Shown here: one piece after another, positions 42,777 to 54,219 of the stretch
Layout: each line of letters begins with the position of its first letter
Numbering within the stretch: the stretch's first letter is position 1
Assembly (NCBI RefSeq): GCF_024436055.1
Contig: NZ_JANFNH010000030.1
Location: forward strand, 16,686-80,685
Direction: 5' to 3'
Source: Streptantibioticus rubrisoli
GTDB taxonomy: Bacteria; Actinomycetota; Actinomycetes; Streptomycetales; Streptomycetaceae
Length of the DNA stretch: 64,000 nt
Notes under the pieces: model-generated
Told to the model about the DNA's origin: nothing
Seen by the model: the letters and a program-made list of their open reading frames with translations, nothing else
The model's database searches: none
Position numbers and translations under genes: made by a program

Positions 42777-42950
42777 GCGGAACGTGGCGGCTTCCTGCTG
42801 CTGGCCTTCTTGGCCGTCGTCTTCTTCGCGGCGGCCTTCTTCGCGGCGGCCTTCTTCTTCGGCTCGTCAGCCGGGACCTTCTTGCCTCGGCGCTCGATCG
42901 AGGCCTGGAACGCGGCCATGAGGTCGCCGACGCCCTCCGCAGCCGAGGCA
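42773..42950 (-). pseudogene. Ku protein C-terminal remnant
   Basis: The end of a Ku-type non-homologous end-joining protein is recognisable: GVGDLMAAFQASIERRG followed by a lysine/alanine-rich tail with repeated KKAAAKK. The rest of the Ku domain is absent upstream, where the frame is broken. It is therefore a leftover C-terminal fragment near the att locus. Confidence 0.55.
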
Positions 42951-43379
42951 GCTCCTGTTCTCGCAGGTCAGCGACCAAACCGGCGGCAAATGATCGCAAC
43001 TTCCCAAGCTGAGGGCTCCGGCGCCGTGGTCACGCACCGGCTGTCGCGGCTTGCTCTGGTCGACGGCATCCGAAGGTCGGCCCCATCAAAGGAACTTCGT
43101 TGTACGGCCCTTCGGGCCGCTACCGGCAGTGCCGCGCTCGGCCGCCGCCCGCGCCATGACGCCGCCGTCTTCTGGTGCGCCGCCGTACCCGCGCGGAAGT
43201 CGCCGCCCGCGAACGCGGCTTTTCCGTCTCCGTGTTCCCGGTGGAGATCCGGCTCTTCCGTTCATACTCGTCGTCAATCGTGGCGCTGGGCCTGTTCTTC
43301 GTTGCGCCATCGCGGAGTGACGGTACGGCAGGCATCGAAAGCAGGTGCTGGCGTGAGTGTGTGACGTTACGATCCCGCC
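42951..43379. other. gene-poor region before lysE
   Basis: No coding function is evident. Short frames on both strands lack ribosome sites. It may contain further decayed Ku sequence. Confidence 0.4.
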
Positions 43380-44060
43380 ATGTTGACCGCCGTTCTTGCG
43401 TTCGCTGGTGTCGCCGCTGTGATCAACGTGACGCCGGGGCTGGACACGCTCCTGGTACTGCGGACCTCCGTTTCCCAGGGCAAGACTGCGGGCCTTAGCG
43501 CGGCGCTTGGGATTGTCATGGGGTGCCTGGCATGGGGGCTGGCGGCTGCGGTCGGTCTGACCGCTCTGCTCACTGCTTCCCACGTGGCCTACGACACGAT
43601 GCGCATCGCTGGCGCTGTCTATCTGACCTGGCTGGGTGTTTCAGCTCTATGGCGGTCCAGGCGTCGACACACGACTCGGGCGACAACTGGCCCGAACCAC
43701 CTGGCCAGGCAGGCGTGCCCTGACGCCGTGGCTGAGCAGACCGCTGCGGAGAGTCCGCGTGGGCGTTTTGCCGCTTTCCGTTCTGGTATCGGAACCAACC
43801 TTCTCAACCCCAAGGCCGGTGTCTTCTACATGAGCCTGGTTCCGCAGTTCATCCCCCATGGAGAGCCGGTTTTCAGCTCCACGGTCCTGTTCACGGTGAT
43901 CGATGTCGTCGAGTTGTCGATTTGGTTCTGGGTGGTTTCCGGCGCCGCTTCCGCGCTGGGCGAGCGCATCAGGCGCCCGGCCTTCCGCCGCCGGACGGAG
44001 CAGGCCAGCGGAATCGCGTTCATCGGCTTTGCCGCGAGCCTCCTTACCGAACACTCGTGA
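43380..44060 (+). CDS. LysE/RhtB-family amino-acid exporter
   Basis: The 226-residue protein has about six membrane helices with the LysE signature near residue 17 (INVTPGLDTLLVLRTSVSQG) and FRSGIGTNLLNPKAGVFY in the second half. These transporters export amino acids and related metabolites. The middle loop (RSRRRHTTRATT) is longer and more charged than usual. Confidence 0.85.
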   Translation: MLTAVLAFAGVAAVINVTPGLDTLLVLRTSVSQGKTAGLSAALGIVMGCLAWGLAAAVGLTALLTASHVAYDTMRIAGAVYLTWLGVSALWRSRRRHTTRATTGPNHLARQACPDAVAEQTAAESPRGRFAAFRSGIGTNLLNPKAGVFYMSLVPQFIPHGEPVFSSTVLFTVIDVVELSIWFWVVSGAASALGERIRRPAFRRRTEQASGIAFIGFAASLLTEHS

Positions 44061-44239
44061 GGCCTGCCTCCTGCACTGCCCCCAGCCACACCGCCGAAGG
44101 CTGCGGCCCGCAGCATCTCCACCTCGTCCTCGACGCGGCGCGCACAGTGAGACCGGAGTGATCGAGGCGGCCGGATCGGAATATTCCAACCCTCGGACGC
44201 CCGGGCGAGTTGTCAGACCGACCGCCTACGATTGTCCAC

Positions 44240-44428
44240 ATGTTCTCCACACCTGAGACCCGAGTGTCACCTGCGCCACATGTGGCGCGCATGGCACGGG
44301 CTCAGCAGGAGATCCGTCGTCTCACCAGCCGAGGCCGCCTATCCCCGCAGCAGCGCCTGGAGTTGGCCCGATGGCAGCGGGAATGGGTTGTCGCCTGGCG
44401 GGAGGGCCAGTACGCCATCGCGGCGTAG
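44240..44428 (+). CDS. short hypothetical protein
   Basis: The 62-residue frame from ATG 44240 has a charged helix (RRLTSRGRLSPQQRLELARW). No good ribosome site is seen. It is listed with low confidence. Confidence 0.35.
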   Translation: MFSTPETRVSPAPHVARMARAQQEIRRLTSRGRLSPQQRLELARWQREWVVAWREGQYAIAA

Positions 44429-44708
44429 CGCAAGCACCCTTCCGCGCCCGCATCGCGCGAACGAATGGCGCGCCCCGAGCAGCGAGCAGCCAACTACCCA
44501 CGCTACGTCCGGGTCTGACAGCAGTGCGCAGCACCACCTCCAGCGCCGGGCGCGTTCCAGATGCCTGCGGCGGACTGTAGGGAGCGAATGGGGTTGGCGG
44601 GCCGACCGGGGTTGGCCCGGGCGGTGACGGACAATCGCCTTGTCCGCTTGGTGATCACGGGGTTAAGGTCCCCGGGCACGTATCGGGGGATCACGCCAGG
44701 CGGGGGAC
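44429..44708. other. intergenic region, nothing recognised
   Basis: No supported gene, repeat or motif was found in this stretch. Confidence 0.4.
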
Positions 44709-45410
44709 ATGGCAGACGAAATCGACGTGCCCAATAGGGGCGCGGGCGCGTGGGGGCAGGCCGTCGCCGCCGTGGCACTCGTAGGGGTGCTGGTTGTCGG
44801 TCTGTGGGCGTTCGGGAAGGCGCCGTCCCCGGGCAGCGAACCGCGGCCTGCCACATGCCCCGGCGGGGAGTCCGAGAAGGCGCAAAGGCAGGCGCCTCGG
44901 CACGTCTCGGGGGCGCAACTGTGCGAGGCGCTGAACCGCGCCGACCTCGCCGAACTGCTGGGCACGCCGGGGGAGACCGCCAAGACCGCCGACGGCGGCG
45001 GAGGCACCGTCAAGCTTGCCGGCGGCGAGGAGATCGACACCCCCTCGGCCCGGGTCGAGTTCGCGACCTACACCGTGACCCTGTCGGCCAGCTACGACCG
45101 TCTTCCCGTAGGCGGGTCCGCCGCGCTCCTGGGGGACGGCGCACGCCAGCAGACGGTCCTGGGCCGCCCGGCGGTGCTCGACTCGGACCGCACCATAAGC
45201 CTCAGATTCCGCCTCGACGGGAGCGACGCCAGCAGCGGCCCCGGCGTCCCAGCCCGCACCCTCACCGTGGCCCGGGACGCAAAGGACAGCGGCGGCTCCT
45301 TCGAGCTGGCCCTGTGGCGGGCGGACGGCGGGGTGCCGGACGACGCGGTACTGCTCCGCGTCGCCGAGGAGGTGCTGCCGACGGTCCAGGGGTGGGCCAC
45401 TTACGACTGA
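44709..45410 (+). CDS. DUF6215-like membrane-anchored protein
   Basis: The 233-residue protein starts MADEIDVPNRGAGAWGQ, has one N-terminal transmembrane helix (AVAAVALVGVLVVGLWAFG) and an exported domain with VSGAQLCEALNRADL and SYDRLPVGGSAALLGD. It matches a Streptomyces family I know as DUF6215; the function is unknown. Two Cys (residues 50 and 73) may form a disulphide. Confidence 0.65.
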   Translation: MADEIDVPNRGAGAWGQAVAAVALVGVLVVGLWAFGKAPSPGSEPRPATCPGGESEKAQRQAPRHVSGAQLCEALNRADLAELLGTPGETAKTADGGGGTVKLAGGEEIDTPSARVEFATYTVTLSASYDRLPVGGSAALLGDGARQQTVLGRPAVLDSDRTISLRFRLDGSDASSGPGVPARTLTVARDAKDSGGSFELALWRADGGVPDDAVLLRVAEEVLPTVQGWATYD

Positions 45411-45449
45411 GGGGACTGACAGCGCGTCGGCTGCGGCGGTCTCACAGAG

Positions 45450-45502
45450 TCTTTCCGCCGCCCGGCGCGCTCCCCGTCTTTCCGCCGCCCGGCGTGCTCC
45501 CC
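45450..45502. repeat. two tandem 26-bp repeats
   Basis: The units 45450-45475 and 45477-45502 differ at one base and lie 27 bp apart. They are between convergent genes with no other feature. Confidence 0.75.
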
Positions 45503-45554
45503 AACTCGCACCGGCAGCCCGTGGTGGCGGGACGTTGTCCGAGCGGCACGAGTG

Positions 45555-46079
45555 TCAGCGGTAGTCCTCCGGATGGGACTGCATCCAGGTGTTGATCTTG
45601 TCGCGGGTGCCGGTCAACAGGGCTTGGTTCTTCCTGAGGTTGGGGAAGGAGGAATCGCCAGCCAGGGTCGACCGCATCTGGTTGATCCAGGCGAGGGGTT
45701 GTTTGAAGTGGGCCGGTCCCTCGGAGCTGGCCTTCATCGAGGCGTCGAGGGCGTTGAGGTTGTCCAGCACTCGCTTCAGGAAGTACTCGCAGTTTCCCTC
45801 GGACGCGGCGCAGCCGGGGTCGGTGTAGGTGGCCTGGAGTACGGCGAAGGAGTCGCGTACCTTCGCGACCGGGACAGCCGGGCCATCCGGGGCGGCCAGG
45901 ACAGCCGGGACAGCCGATTCCGTGGCGGACGGGCTGGCGGCAGCGGTCGCGGAGGTGGGCGGAGTGCCGGGAGCCGTCGCGGCGGCGGATGGCCGACTCG
46001 TACCGGAGGAGCAGGCGACGAGTGCTCCTACCAGGAGGATTGATGGCGCCGTGAGTCTGGCAAGTCGCTTGATGCGCAT
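45555..46079 (-). CDS. putative secreted lipoprotein
   Basis: The 174-residue protein has a lipoprotein signal peptide (LLVGALVACSSG, lipobox Cys at about residue 23), an Ala/Ser/Thr/Pro-rich linker, and a C-terminal domain with two Cys (DPGCAASEGNCEY) and helical pattern. It starts at ATG 46079. No family was recognised. Confidence 0.75.
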   Translation of the reverse strand: MRIKRLARLTAPSILLVGALVACSSGTSRPSAAATAPGTPPTSATAAASPSATESAVPAVLAAPDGPAVPVAKVRDSFAVLQATYTDPGCAASEGNCEYFLKRVLDNLNALDASMKASSEGPAHFKQPLAWINQMRSTLAGDSSFPNLRKNQALLTGTRDKINTWMQSHPEDYR

Positions 46080-46401
46080 GTGATCCCCCTGTGGGTACCG
46101 CTGAAGTACCGGGATCATAGAGGGGGTTGGGGGCGCTCGGCCCCGGGCAGGCCAGCGCGGCTGCGGCCGGGTTGGAGCAGGTCGCCGCGCGGGTCGGGCG
46201 GACCGCTCGCTAGCCTGCCGCCATGCCCGCAGTGAACGCCGCGCCATTCTGTCCCGACCGCGCGCGGTCCATGAGGCACGTGGCCAGGGTGATGATGCGC
46301 CGGGAAAGCGATGGCAAGCGCATGTGTCGAACTGTCTGGCGCTGTTCCGCGGATCACCTTTGGTGGCGGTGGGCGGATGACTCTGGCGGTGGCTGGGAGG
46401 C
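46080..46401. other. intergenic region between the lipoprotein and MpaB-like genes
   Basis: No gene supported. Divergent promoters are expected here but no clear consensus was seen. Confidence 0.4.
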
Positions 46402-47145
46402 GTGCCCGCACGCCGGGCGGTTTTCGTGAGCGGTGGGTATCTCGCGTACCGCGAGTTCGCGCTGGAATTCCCGGCCGATCTGCGGCTTGGGCTCAATCTT
46501 GGTTTCTACCGCACATTTGCCGTGCCGAGTATCGCGGCCGTTCTCGCCGGGACGGGAAAGATGGTCGCGCGGCCGAAGGAGCGGGCCAAGGCTACCGGCA
46601 CCCTGATGTTCACGTTGATCGAGCGCGGGATGGACGGGCCCGACGGGCGGCTGGCGGTGGCGCAGTTGAAGCGGACGCATGCCCGACTCGCCGTGGGGAA
46701 CGACGAGTTCGTCTATGTGCTGGCGGCGTTCTGCGTAACGCCCGTGCGGTGGATCGACGCTCATGGGCGGCGGAAGACCACGGTGGGCGAGAAGCGCGCG
46801 GCCCACGGCTTCTACGCGGAACTGGGCGCCAGGATGGGCATTGAAGGAGTGCCCGATTCGTTCGACGCCTTGGCCGACTGGATGGATGACTTCGAGCGGC
46901 GGGCGTTCGCCGTAACGCCGGAGGGGCGCGCACTGTGGGGTGCCACGCGGGGGCTGCTGGCCGGGCGGTTTCCCAGGCCGTTGGCTCCGTTGGTGCGGGC
47001 GGCGGCTGATGCGCTGCTTGACGATCGGCTGCGCGACGCGCTCGCAACTCCCCGGCCCTCGGCCGCCGTTCGGATGCTGCTGGCCACCGTGCTGGCGGCC
47101 CGTGCCCGGTGGTGGCGGCTCATCGCCAGTGGGCGGGGCGGCTGA
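46402..47145 (+). CDS. oxygenase MpaB-like (DUF2236) protein
   Basis: The 247-residue protein has the MpaB/DUF2236-like helical pattern: RPKERAKATGTLMFTLI, the conserved His in LKRTHARLAVG, and VYVLAAFCVTPVRWID. Members are linked to heme-dependent oxidation. The GTG start follows GGGAGG. Its end overlaps the convergent pentapeptide gene by 26 bases. Confidence 0.6.
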   Translation: MPARRAVFVSGGYLAYREFALEFPADLRLGLNLGFYRTFAVPSIAAVLAGTGKMVARPKERAKATGTLMFTLIERGMDGPDGRLAVAQLKRTHARLAVGNDEFVYVLAAFCVTPVRWIDAHGRRKTTVGEKRAAHGFYAELGARMGIEGVPDSFDALADWMDDFERRAFAVTPEGRALWGATRGLLAGRFPRPLAPLVRAAADALLDDRLRDALATPRPSAAVRMLLATVLAARARWWRLIASGRGG

Positions 47146-47989
47146 CCGTCACCGGAAGTTTTGTGCTGGCGTCGCCCTTGGCGGCGTTGAGTTGGGGCTG
47201 GGTCAGGAAGATACTTCCGGTCAGGTCGGCGCCGTGCAGGCTGGCGTCACGGAAGTCCGCGCCGATGAGGTCGGCGGTCCTCAGGTCAGCGCCGGTCAGG
47301 TCGGCGGCTATCAGGTAGGCACCGCGCAGGTTGGCGCCGCGCAGGTTGGCACCCTTGAGCTTGGCGCCGATCAGGTCCGCGCCGCGGTGGTTCTTCTTGC
47401 GGCCGGGGACACCCGCCCTTACCAGTTCGCTGGTGCGTAGCAGCAGGGCGTTGATGTCGGCGCGGTGCGCCGCCACGTCCAGCGCGGCGAGTTCCTCGGC
47501 GCTGCCCCGGGTGAGGCGGTCGGTGGCTTCCAGCGCGCGGCGCAGGTCGGCGTGGACGGGACGGGCCCGTGGCAGCGCCAGCGCCTCGGTCAAGTACCGG
47601 AGCAGCTCGTGCAGTTGGCGCATCACCGGGAACACCTCGAACATCGGCCGCGCTCTGTGCGGCGCCTGGCGCCAGTCCTGGCCGCCGAACGTGGTCTGCG
47701 AGACCTTCTGGCCCGCGCCGAAGCAGTCGAAGACCGTGCAGCCGGAAAAGCCCTTGTCGCGCAGGCGGTTGTGGATGCCGCAGCGGAAGTCGGCCTGGAG
47801 GTTCGAACACGGCTGACCGGCGTCCTTGTTGACCGCGAAGTCGGCCGACCGGGCGAAGGGCAGCGCGACGCAGCACAGCGCGAAGCAGTTCGCGCAGTCG
47901 CCCTGCAGATCGATGAGGCGGGCTTCGGGCTGCTGGGTCAAGGCGAGTTCCGCTTTCCGTGGGCGCTGGGTGCGGCTCCATTCTCCCAT
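47120..47989 (-). CDS. pentapeptide-repeat protein with Cys-rich N terminus
   Basis: The 289-residue protein has an N-terminal Cys-rich part (DCANCFALCCVALPF) that may bind metal. A helical middle and about 14 pentapeptide repeats follow in the C-terminal third (GADLIGAKLKGANLRGAN). Such repeats form a right-handed beta-helix, as in gyrase-protecting proteins. No specific target is implied. Confidence 0.83.
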   Translation of the reverse strand: MGEWSRTQRPRKAELALTQQPEARLIDLQGDCANCFALCCVALPFARSADFAVNKDAGQPCSNLQADFRCGIHNRLRDKGFSGCTVFDCFGAGQKVSQTTFGGQDWRQAPHRARPMFEVFPVMRQLHELLRYLTEALALPRARPVHADLRRALEATDRLTRGSAEELAALDVAAHRADINALLLRTSELVRAGVPGRKKNHRGADLIGAKLKGANLRGANLRGAYLIAADLTGADLRTADLIGADFRDASLHGADLTGSIFLTQPQLNAAKGDASTKLPVTVSRPAHWR

Positions 47990-48003
47990 GACCCGGCAGC
48001 TCT

Positions 48004-48039
48004 CTAACCGATCGGTCAGATGTCTGACCGATCGGTTAG
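48004..48039. promoter_or_regulatory. double TetR-type operator
   Basis: A perfect 17-bp inverted repeat (48004-48020 with 48023-48039) contains two ACCGATCGGT palindromes 20 bp apart, typical of TetR sites. It overlaps the presumed promoter of the flavin monooxygenase gene. Confidence 0.8.
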
Positions 48040-48078
48040 GGTGGGCGTTGTCAGTGGGCCTGCGCGAGGGAGGGAAAC

Positions 48079-49305
48079 GTGATGGAGCGCACGACGTGCT
48101 GTGTGGTGGGGGGCGGTCCGGCGGGGATGATGCTCGGGCTGCTGCTGGCCAGGGCCGGTATCGAGGTGACCGTGCTGGAGAAGCACCGGGACTTCCTGCG
48201 CGACTTCCGCGGGGACACCGTTCACCCGTCGACCCTGCGACTGCTGGACGAGCTGGGCCTCGGCGAGCAGTTCGCGAAACTGCCCTTCCGGAAGATGCGG
48301 GAGATGCGGATGCAGATCGGCGACGCCACCGTCGTCGCCGCCGACCTACGGCATATTCCAGGCAGGCACCGGTACATCGCCATGGTCCCGCAGTGGGACT
48401 TCCTCAACCTGCTCGCAGCCGCCGCCGCGCGGGAGCCCTCCTTCACCCTGCGGATGTGCACCGAGGTGACCGGACTGCGCACCGCGGGCGGCCGGGTGAC
48501 GGGGGTGCGGTACGTCGATGAGGACGGCTCGCCCGGCGAGATGGCGGCGGCGCTCACGGTCGGCTGCGACGGGCGCCACTCGGTGGTGCGGCGCGAAGCC
48601 GGGCTGCGCCCGCGGGAGTTCGAGGTGCCGATGGACGTGTGGCACGTCCGCGTGCCCACGCGGTTCGACAGCGTCAAGGACGGCAGGGTCTTCGCGAAGT
48701 TCGTCAACGGGCAGGCGGCGGTGACGATGGACCGGGTGGACTACTACCAGACCTCGTACCTGATCAAGAAGGGCCAGGACAAGGAGCTGCGGGCCAATGA
48801 CATCCAGTGGTTCAGGGATCGGCTGGGTGCGTTGTTCGGATGGGACCCGCAGGTCACAGCCGCGATCCGGTCCTGGGGCGACGTCAAGCTGCTGGAGGTC
48901 TCGATGGGACGGCTGCCGCGCTGGTACCGGCCCGGCCTGCTGTGCATAGGCGACGCGGCGCACACCATGTCGCCGGTCGGCGGCGTCGGCGTCAACCTCG
49001 CGGTGCAGGACGCCGTGGCGGCGGCCCGGATCCTGGCGGAGCCGCTGCGCCGTGGCGTCGTTGACGTGGACGACCTGGCGCGGGTGCAGAAACGGCGCTG
49101 GCTGCCGATGGCCGTGACGCAGCAGTCGCAGCGCGGCGAGCACGAGATGCTGTTGCGGCCCGCGCTCGACGGCACGTTGGACGGCGACCGGCTTCCGGCC
49201 CCGATACGGGCGCTGCGGCGAATACCGGCGCTGCGCACGGTGACCGGCTACCTCGGCGGGGTCGGGGTACGGCCCGAGCGCGCGCCGGAGTTCGCGCGGG
49301 CCTGA
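48079..49305 (+). CDS. FAD-dependent monooxygenase (PHBH-fold)
   Basis: The 408-residue flavoprotein has the dinucleotide motif VVGGGPAGMMLGLLLA near residue 10, the DG motif CDGRHSVVRREAG near 165, and the GD motif CIGDAAHTMSPVGGVG near 300. It belongs to the aromatic hydroxylase group. It is convergent to a TetR gene and has the double operator upstream, so it is probably induced by the TetR ligand. Confidence 0.88.
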   Translation: MMERTTCCVVGGGPAGMMLGLLLARAGIEVTVLEKHRDFLRDFRGDTVHPSTLRLLDELGLGEQFAKLPFRKMREMRMQIGDATVVAADLRHIPGRHRYIAMVPQWDFLNLLAAAAAREPSFTLRMCTEVTGLRTAGGRVTGVRYVDEDGSPGEMAAALTVGCDGRHSVVRREAGLRPREFEVPMDVWHVRVPTRFDSVKDGRVFAKFVNGQAAVTMDRVDYYQTSYLIKKGQDKELRANDIQWFRDRLGALFGWDPQVTAAIRSWGDVKLLEVSMGRLPRWYRPGLLCIGDAAHTMSPVGGVGVNLAVQDAVAAARILAEPLRRGVVDVDDLARVQKRRWLPMAVTQQSQRGEHEMLLRPALDGTLDGDRLPAPIRALRRIPALRTVTGYLGGVGVRPERAPEFARA

Positions 49306-49312
49306 CGGGCGG

Positions 49313-49951
49313 TCAATCGCGGCGGTCGATCGCGTTCAGGGTGAACACCTCCAACTCGTCGGCGGCGGCGTCGAGATCGAGTTCCGGATGTGCGAGCCAG
49401 TGCGCGATCACTCCGTCGATCGCACCACCGATCGCCAGCGCCACGGTCCGAGGGTCGAACTCACGTAGCTGACCGGTGAGTTGGCCCCGGGAGAGCAGGG
49501 CGGCCAGCGACTGCCAGCGACCGCCGGTGTCATGGGAGCCCGGAGTCTTCAGCCGCGTGCCGCCGTTGTCATCCAGCAGCATCTCGGTGATCACCCGGAC
49601 ATGGCGCCGGTTCGCCTGCTGGTAGCCGATCATGGCGCGGACGTATGCCACGACGGCGGCCCGCGGGTCGGACTCGCGCTCCACGCGCTCGGTGACGTAC
49701 GTGGAGAACCGTTCCAGTACGTACTCGAGCGTGGCCTGGGTGAGGTTGTCCTTGGACGAGAAGTGGTAGAGGACCGCGGCCTTGGAGAGTCCGGCCTCCT
49801 TGGCGATCGCCGACAGCGAGGTCGCCGGGTAGCCGCGGGTGGAGATCAGGTCGATGGTGCACTCTATGAGCTGCTGACGTCGGGCTCGCTCGGTGAACGT
49901 CAGGCTGTCGGGGGCGGTGCTGTCGGCACTCCGGTGCGGAGTCATCGTCAT
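49313..49951 (-). CDS. TetR-family regulator
   Basis: The 212-residue regulator has an N-terminal helix-turn-helix (TSLSAIAKEAGLSKAAVLYHF) and a ligand-binding C-terminal domain. The start is ATG at 49951. It is tail to tail with the monooxygenase gene and the operator at 48004-48039 is its probable target. Confidence 0.88.
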   Translation of the reverse strand: MTMTPHRSADSTAPDSLTFTERARRQQLIECTIDLISTRGYPATSLSAIAKEAGLSKAAVLYHFSSKDNLTQATLEYVLERFSTYVTERVERESDPRAAVVAYVRAMIGYQQANRRHVRVITEMLLDDNGGTRLKTPGSHDTGGRWQSLAALLSRGQLTGQLREFDPRTVALAIGGAIDGVIAHWLAHPELDLDAAADELEVFTLNAIDRRD

Positions 49952-50083
49952 GCACCCTTGCCTTTCCTCTGCCTTGTGCCGTGCCACCGGCCGACGCACG
50001 ACCGTACACCGCGGTGCGTGCGGTTGGCGATCCACGGGCGGCGCCGCCCGTGGGCCGGGCGTCAGGGCGTGGCGGGCCGGGCA

Positions 50084-50740
50084 TCAGGTGGCGGCGGCCG
50101 CCGTGATCGCGGTCAGCTCGGAGAGGGAGTCGATGCGCCAGTCCGCGGCTGCCGCCTGCGGGGTGTCGGCCCACAGATGGCCCCAGGGGCCACGGCGGAG
50201 GTGGGCGGTGCGCAGACCGGCGGCCTTGGCGGGGGTGATGTCCACGGCGGGGTAGTCGCCGACGTAGACGGTGCGGTGTGGGGCGCGGCCGGTGAGGGCG
50301 ACGACCTGGGCGAAGAACCGCGGGTGCGGTTTGCCCACGCCCCATTCGCCGGAGGTGGCGATCGCGTCGGCGGGCAGGTCCAGGGCGCGCAGCAACTCCG
50401 CTGCCCTGGCGGACTGGTTGCCCGCCACGAACACGCCGAGCCGCTGTGCGCGCAGCGCGGTGAGGGTGGGGCGGACGTCCGGGTAGAGGTCGGTCTCGTC
50501 AAGGTGTTCACCGCGTCCGGCGGCTTCGCGGGCCGCGTACTCGGCGGACACGTCGATGCCGGGGCGCAGCAGGCGCAGGGCGTCGGTGCTGTCGCGGCCC
50601 TGTGCGACGACCGCGCCCATCAGCGCGGAGAGGGTGTGGCGGGAGACGTCCAGCCAGTCGGCCCAGGTGGACCAGTAGCGGTCGTCGTGGACCAGGGTTT
50701 CGCCGATGTCGAAGACGACGGCTTCGATCATGTTGGCCAA
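50084..50740 (-). CDS. HAD-family hydrolase
   Basis: The 218-residue protein has motif I VVFDIGETL (Asp nucleophile, second acid replaced by Glu), a cap region, GNQSARAAEL, and GKPHPRFF with YVGDYPAVD. It is a haloacid dehalogenase-like phosphatase of unknown substrate. It is divergent from pabAB. Confidence 0.78.
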   Translation of the reverse strand: MANMIEAVVFDIGETLVHDDRYWSTWADWLDVSRHTLSALMGAVVAQGRDSTDALRLLRPGIDVSAEYAAREAAGRGEHLDETDLYPDVRPTLTALRAQRLGVFVAGNQSARAAELLRALDLPADAIATSGEWGVGKPHPRFFAQVVALTGRAPHRTVYVGDYPAVDITPAKAAGLRTAHLRRGPWGHLWADTPQAAAADWRIDSLSELTAITAAAAT

Positions 50741-50862
50741 GGGTATTGCCCTTCCCGTGTGTTTGGCGGGCGCCGGACGGGCTTCGCCGGGAGACGGTGG
50801 CCCCCGCCGCCTTCGACCCCTTGGGACGTGGGAAAATGGGGTCTTGAGGTGATCCCGGCACG

Positions 50863-53040
<2,178 letters not shown>

Positions 53041-53077
53041 CCGCGCCGCCGAGCGACCGCCGCCGCCCCACGGCACG

Positions 53078-53200
53078 ATGGCCAACGCGCTGCCGCACGC
53101 CGTCGGCGCGGCCCTCGCCGATCCGGGACGGCCGACGGTCTCACTGTCCGGAGACGGTGAACTGGACATGCTGCCCGGAGAGTTGGTTCCGCGTACCGGT
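53078..53200 (+). pseudogene. thiamine-diphosphate enzyme fragment
   Basis: About 40 codons read MANALPHAVGAALADP and VSLSGDGELDMLPGEL, the GDG thiamine-diphosphate motif region of pyruvate oxidase/acetolactate synthase-like enzymes. Nothing else of the enzyme is present. It is in frame with, and directly precedes, the deacetylase gene. Confidence 0.5.
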
Positions 53201-53254
53201 AACGTTCCCGAGTGCCACACAGCACATGAACAGCGCATTCGGGAGCACAGCACG

Positions 53255-54121
53255 GTGAAGCGGCACAACCAGCGGAGCAGGTTCTACGGTGCGCTGGCGG
53301 GCGCGGTCACCCTGGCCGTCACCACCAGCGGCTGCGGCGCGGCGGACTCAGCGTCCGACTCGGCACCACCCCCTGCCACCACCACCGCCACCGCGAGCGC
53401 GTCCAGCAGCGCACCGGCCGTGGACGCCGCGGCCTGGCGCAAGTGGGGCCTGACACCGCTGCCCGCGGCTCCCGAACCGCCCGCCGACAAGCCCCTCAAG
53501 CTCTCGGCCACCGGCCCCGTTCCGGTGTTCGCACACATCCCGACCACGCAGAAGGTCGTCTTCCTCACCCTCGACGACGGGGCGGAGAAGGACCCGAAGT
53601 TCATCGAGATGATCCGGGACCTGAAGATCCCCATCACGATGTTTCTGATGAACGACGCCATCAAGGACGACTACGGGTATTTCAAGCCGCTGCAGCAGTT
53701 GGGCAACCACATCCAGAACCACACCCTGCACCACCCGGTGATGAACACCGTGCCGCTGGCCCGCCAGAAGGAGGAGGTGTGCGGGGACCAGAAGATCCTC
53801 ACCCACCAGTACGGCACCGCGCCGCTGCTGTTCCGGCCGCCGTACGGCGCGTACAACGCCGCCACCAAGACAGCGGTGGGCGAGTGCGGCCCCCGGGCGA
53901 TCGTGTGGTGGCGCGAGTCGATGCAGATCAACGACATGCAGTACCAGGCCGGGGACCACAAGCTGCGCCCCGGCGACATCATCCTGGCCCACTTCCGTGG
54001 CCCCAAGGAGCTCAAGGGCGCCACCATGACCGAGATGTTCGGCAACCTCCTCAAGCGCGTCCAGGAGCAGGGCTTCGCTGTCGCCCGCCTTGAGGACTAC
54101 ATCCAAGCTCCCGCGGCGTAG
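53255..54121 (+). CDS. polysaccharide deacetylase lipoprotein
   Basis: The 288-residue protein (GTG start at 53255 after GGGAG) has a lipoprotein signal (AVTLAVTTSGCG) and a NodB-like deacetylase domain: TLDDGAEKD (catalytic Asp and metal Asp), the NHTLHHPVM region providing metal His, and RPPYGAY. It should deacetylate cell-wall or extracellular polysaccharide. The longer upstream frame is the thiamine-enzyme fragment. Confidence 0.85.
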   Translation: MKRHNQRSRFYGALAGAVTLAVTTSGCGAADSASDSAPPPATTTATASASSSAPAVDAAAWRKWGLTPLPAAPEPPADKPLKLSATGPVPVFAHIPTTQKVVFLTLDDGAEKDPKFIEMIRDLKIPITMFLMNDAIKDDYGYFKPLQQLGNHIQNHTLHHPVMNTVPLARQKEEVCGDQKILTHQYGTAPLLFRPPYGAYNAATKTAVGECGPRAIVWWRESMQINDMQYQAGDHKLRPGDIILAHFRGPKELKGATMTEMFGNLLKRVQEQGFAVARLEDYIQAPAA

Positions 54122-54219
54122 GGACGGTTGGACGGGCTTGGTGGGGCGTTCACCGCCGTGGCGGGATCCTTTCGGTGCGGACCGTAGGCGGGCCCCGCCG
54201 AAGAACCCGCCGGGCGGCC

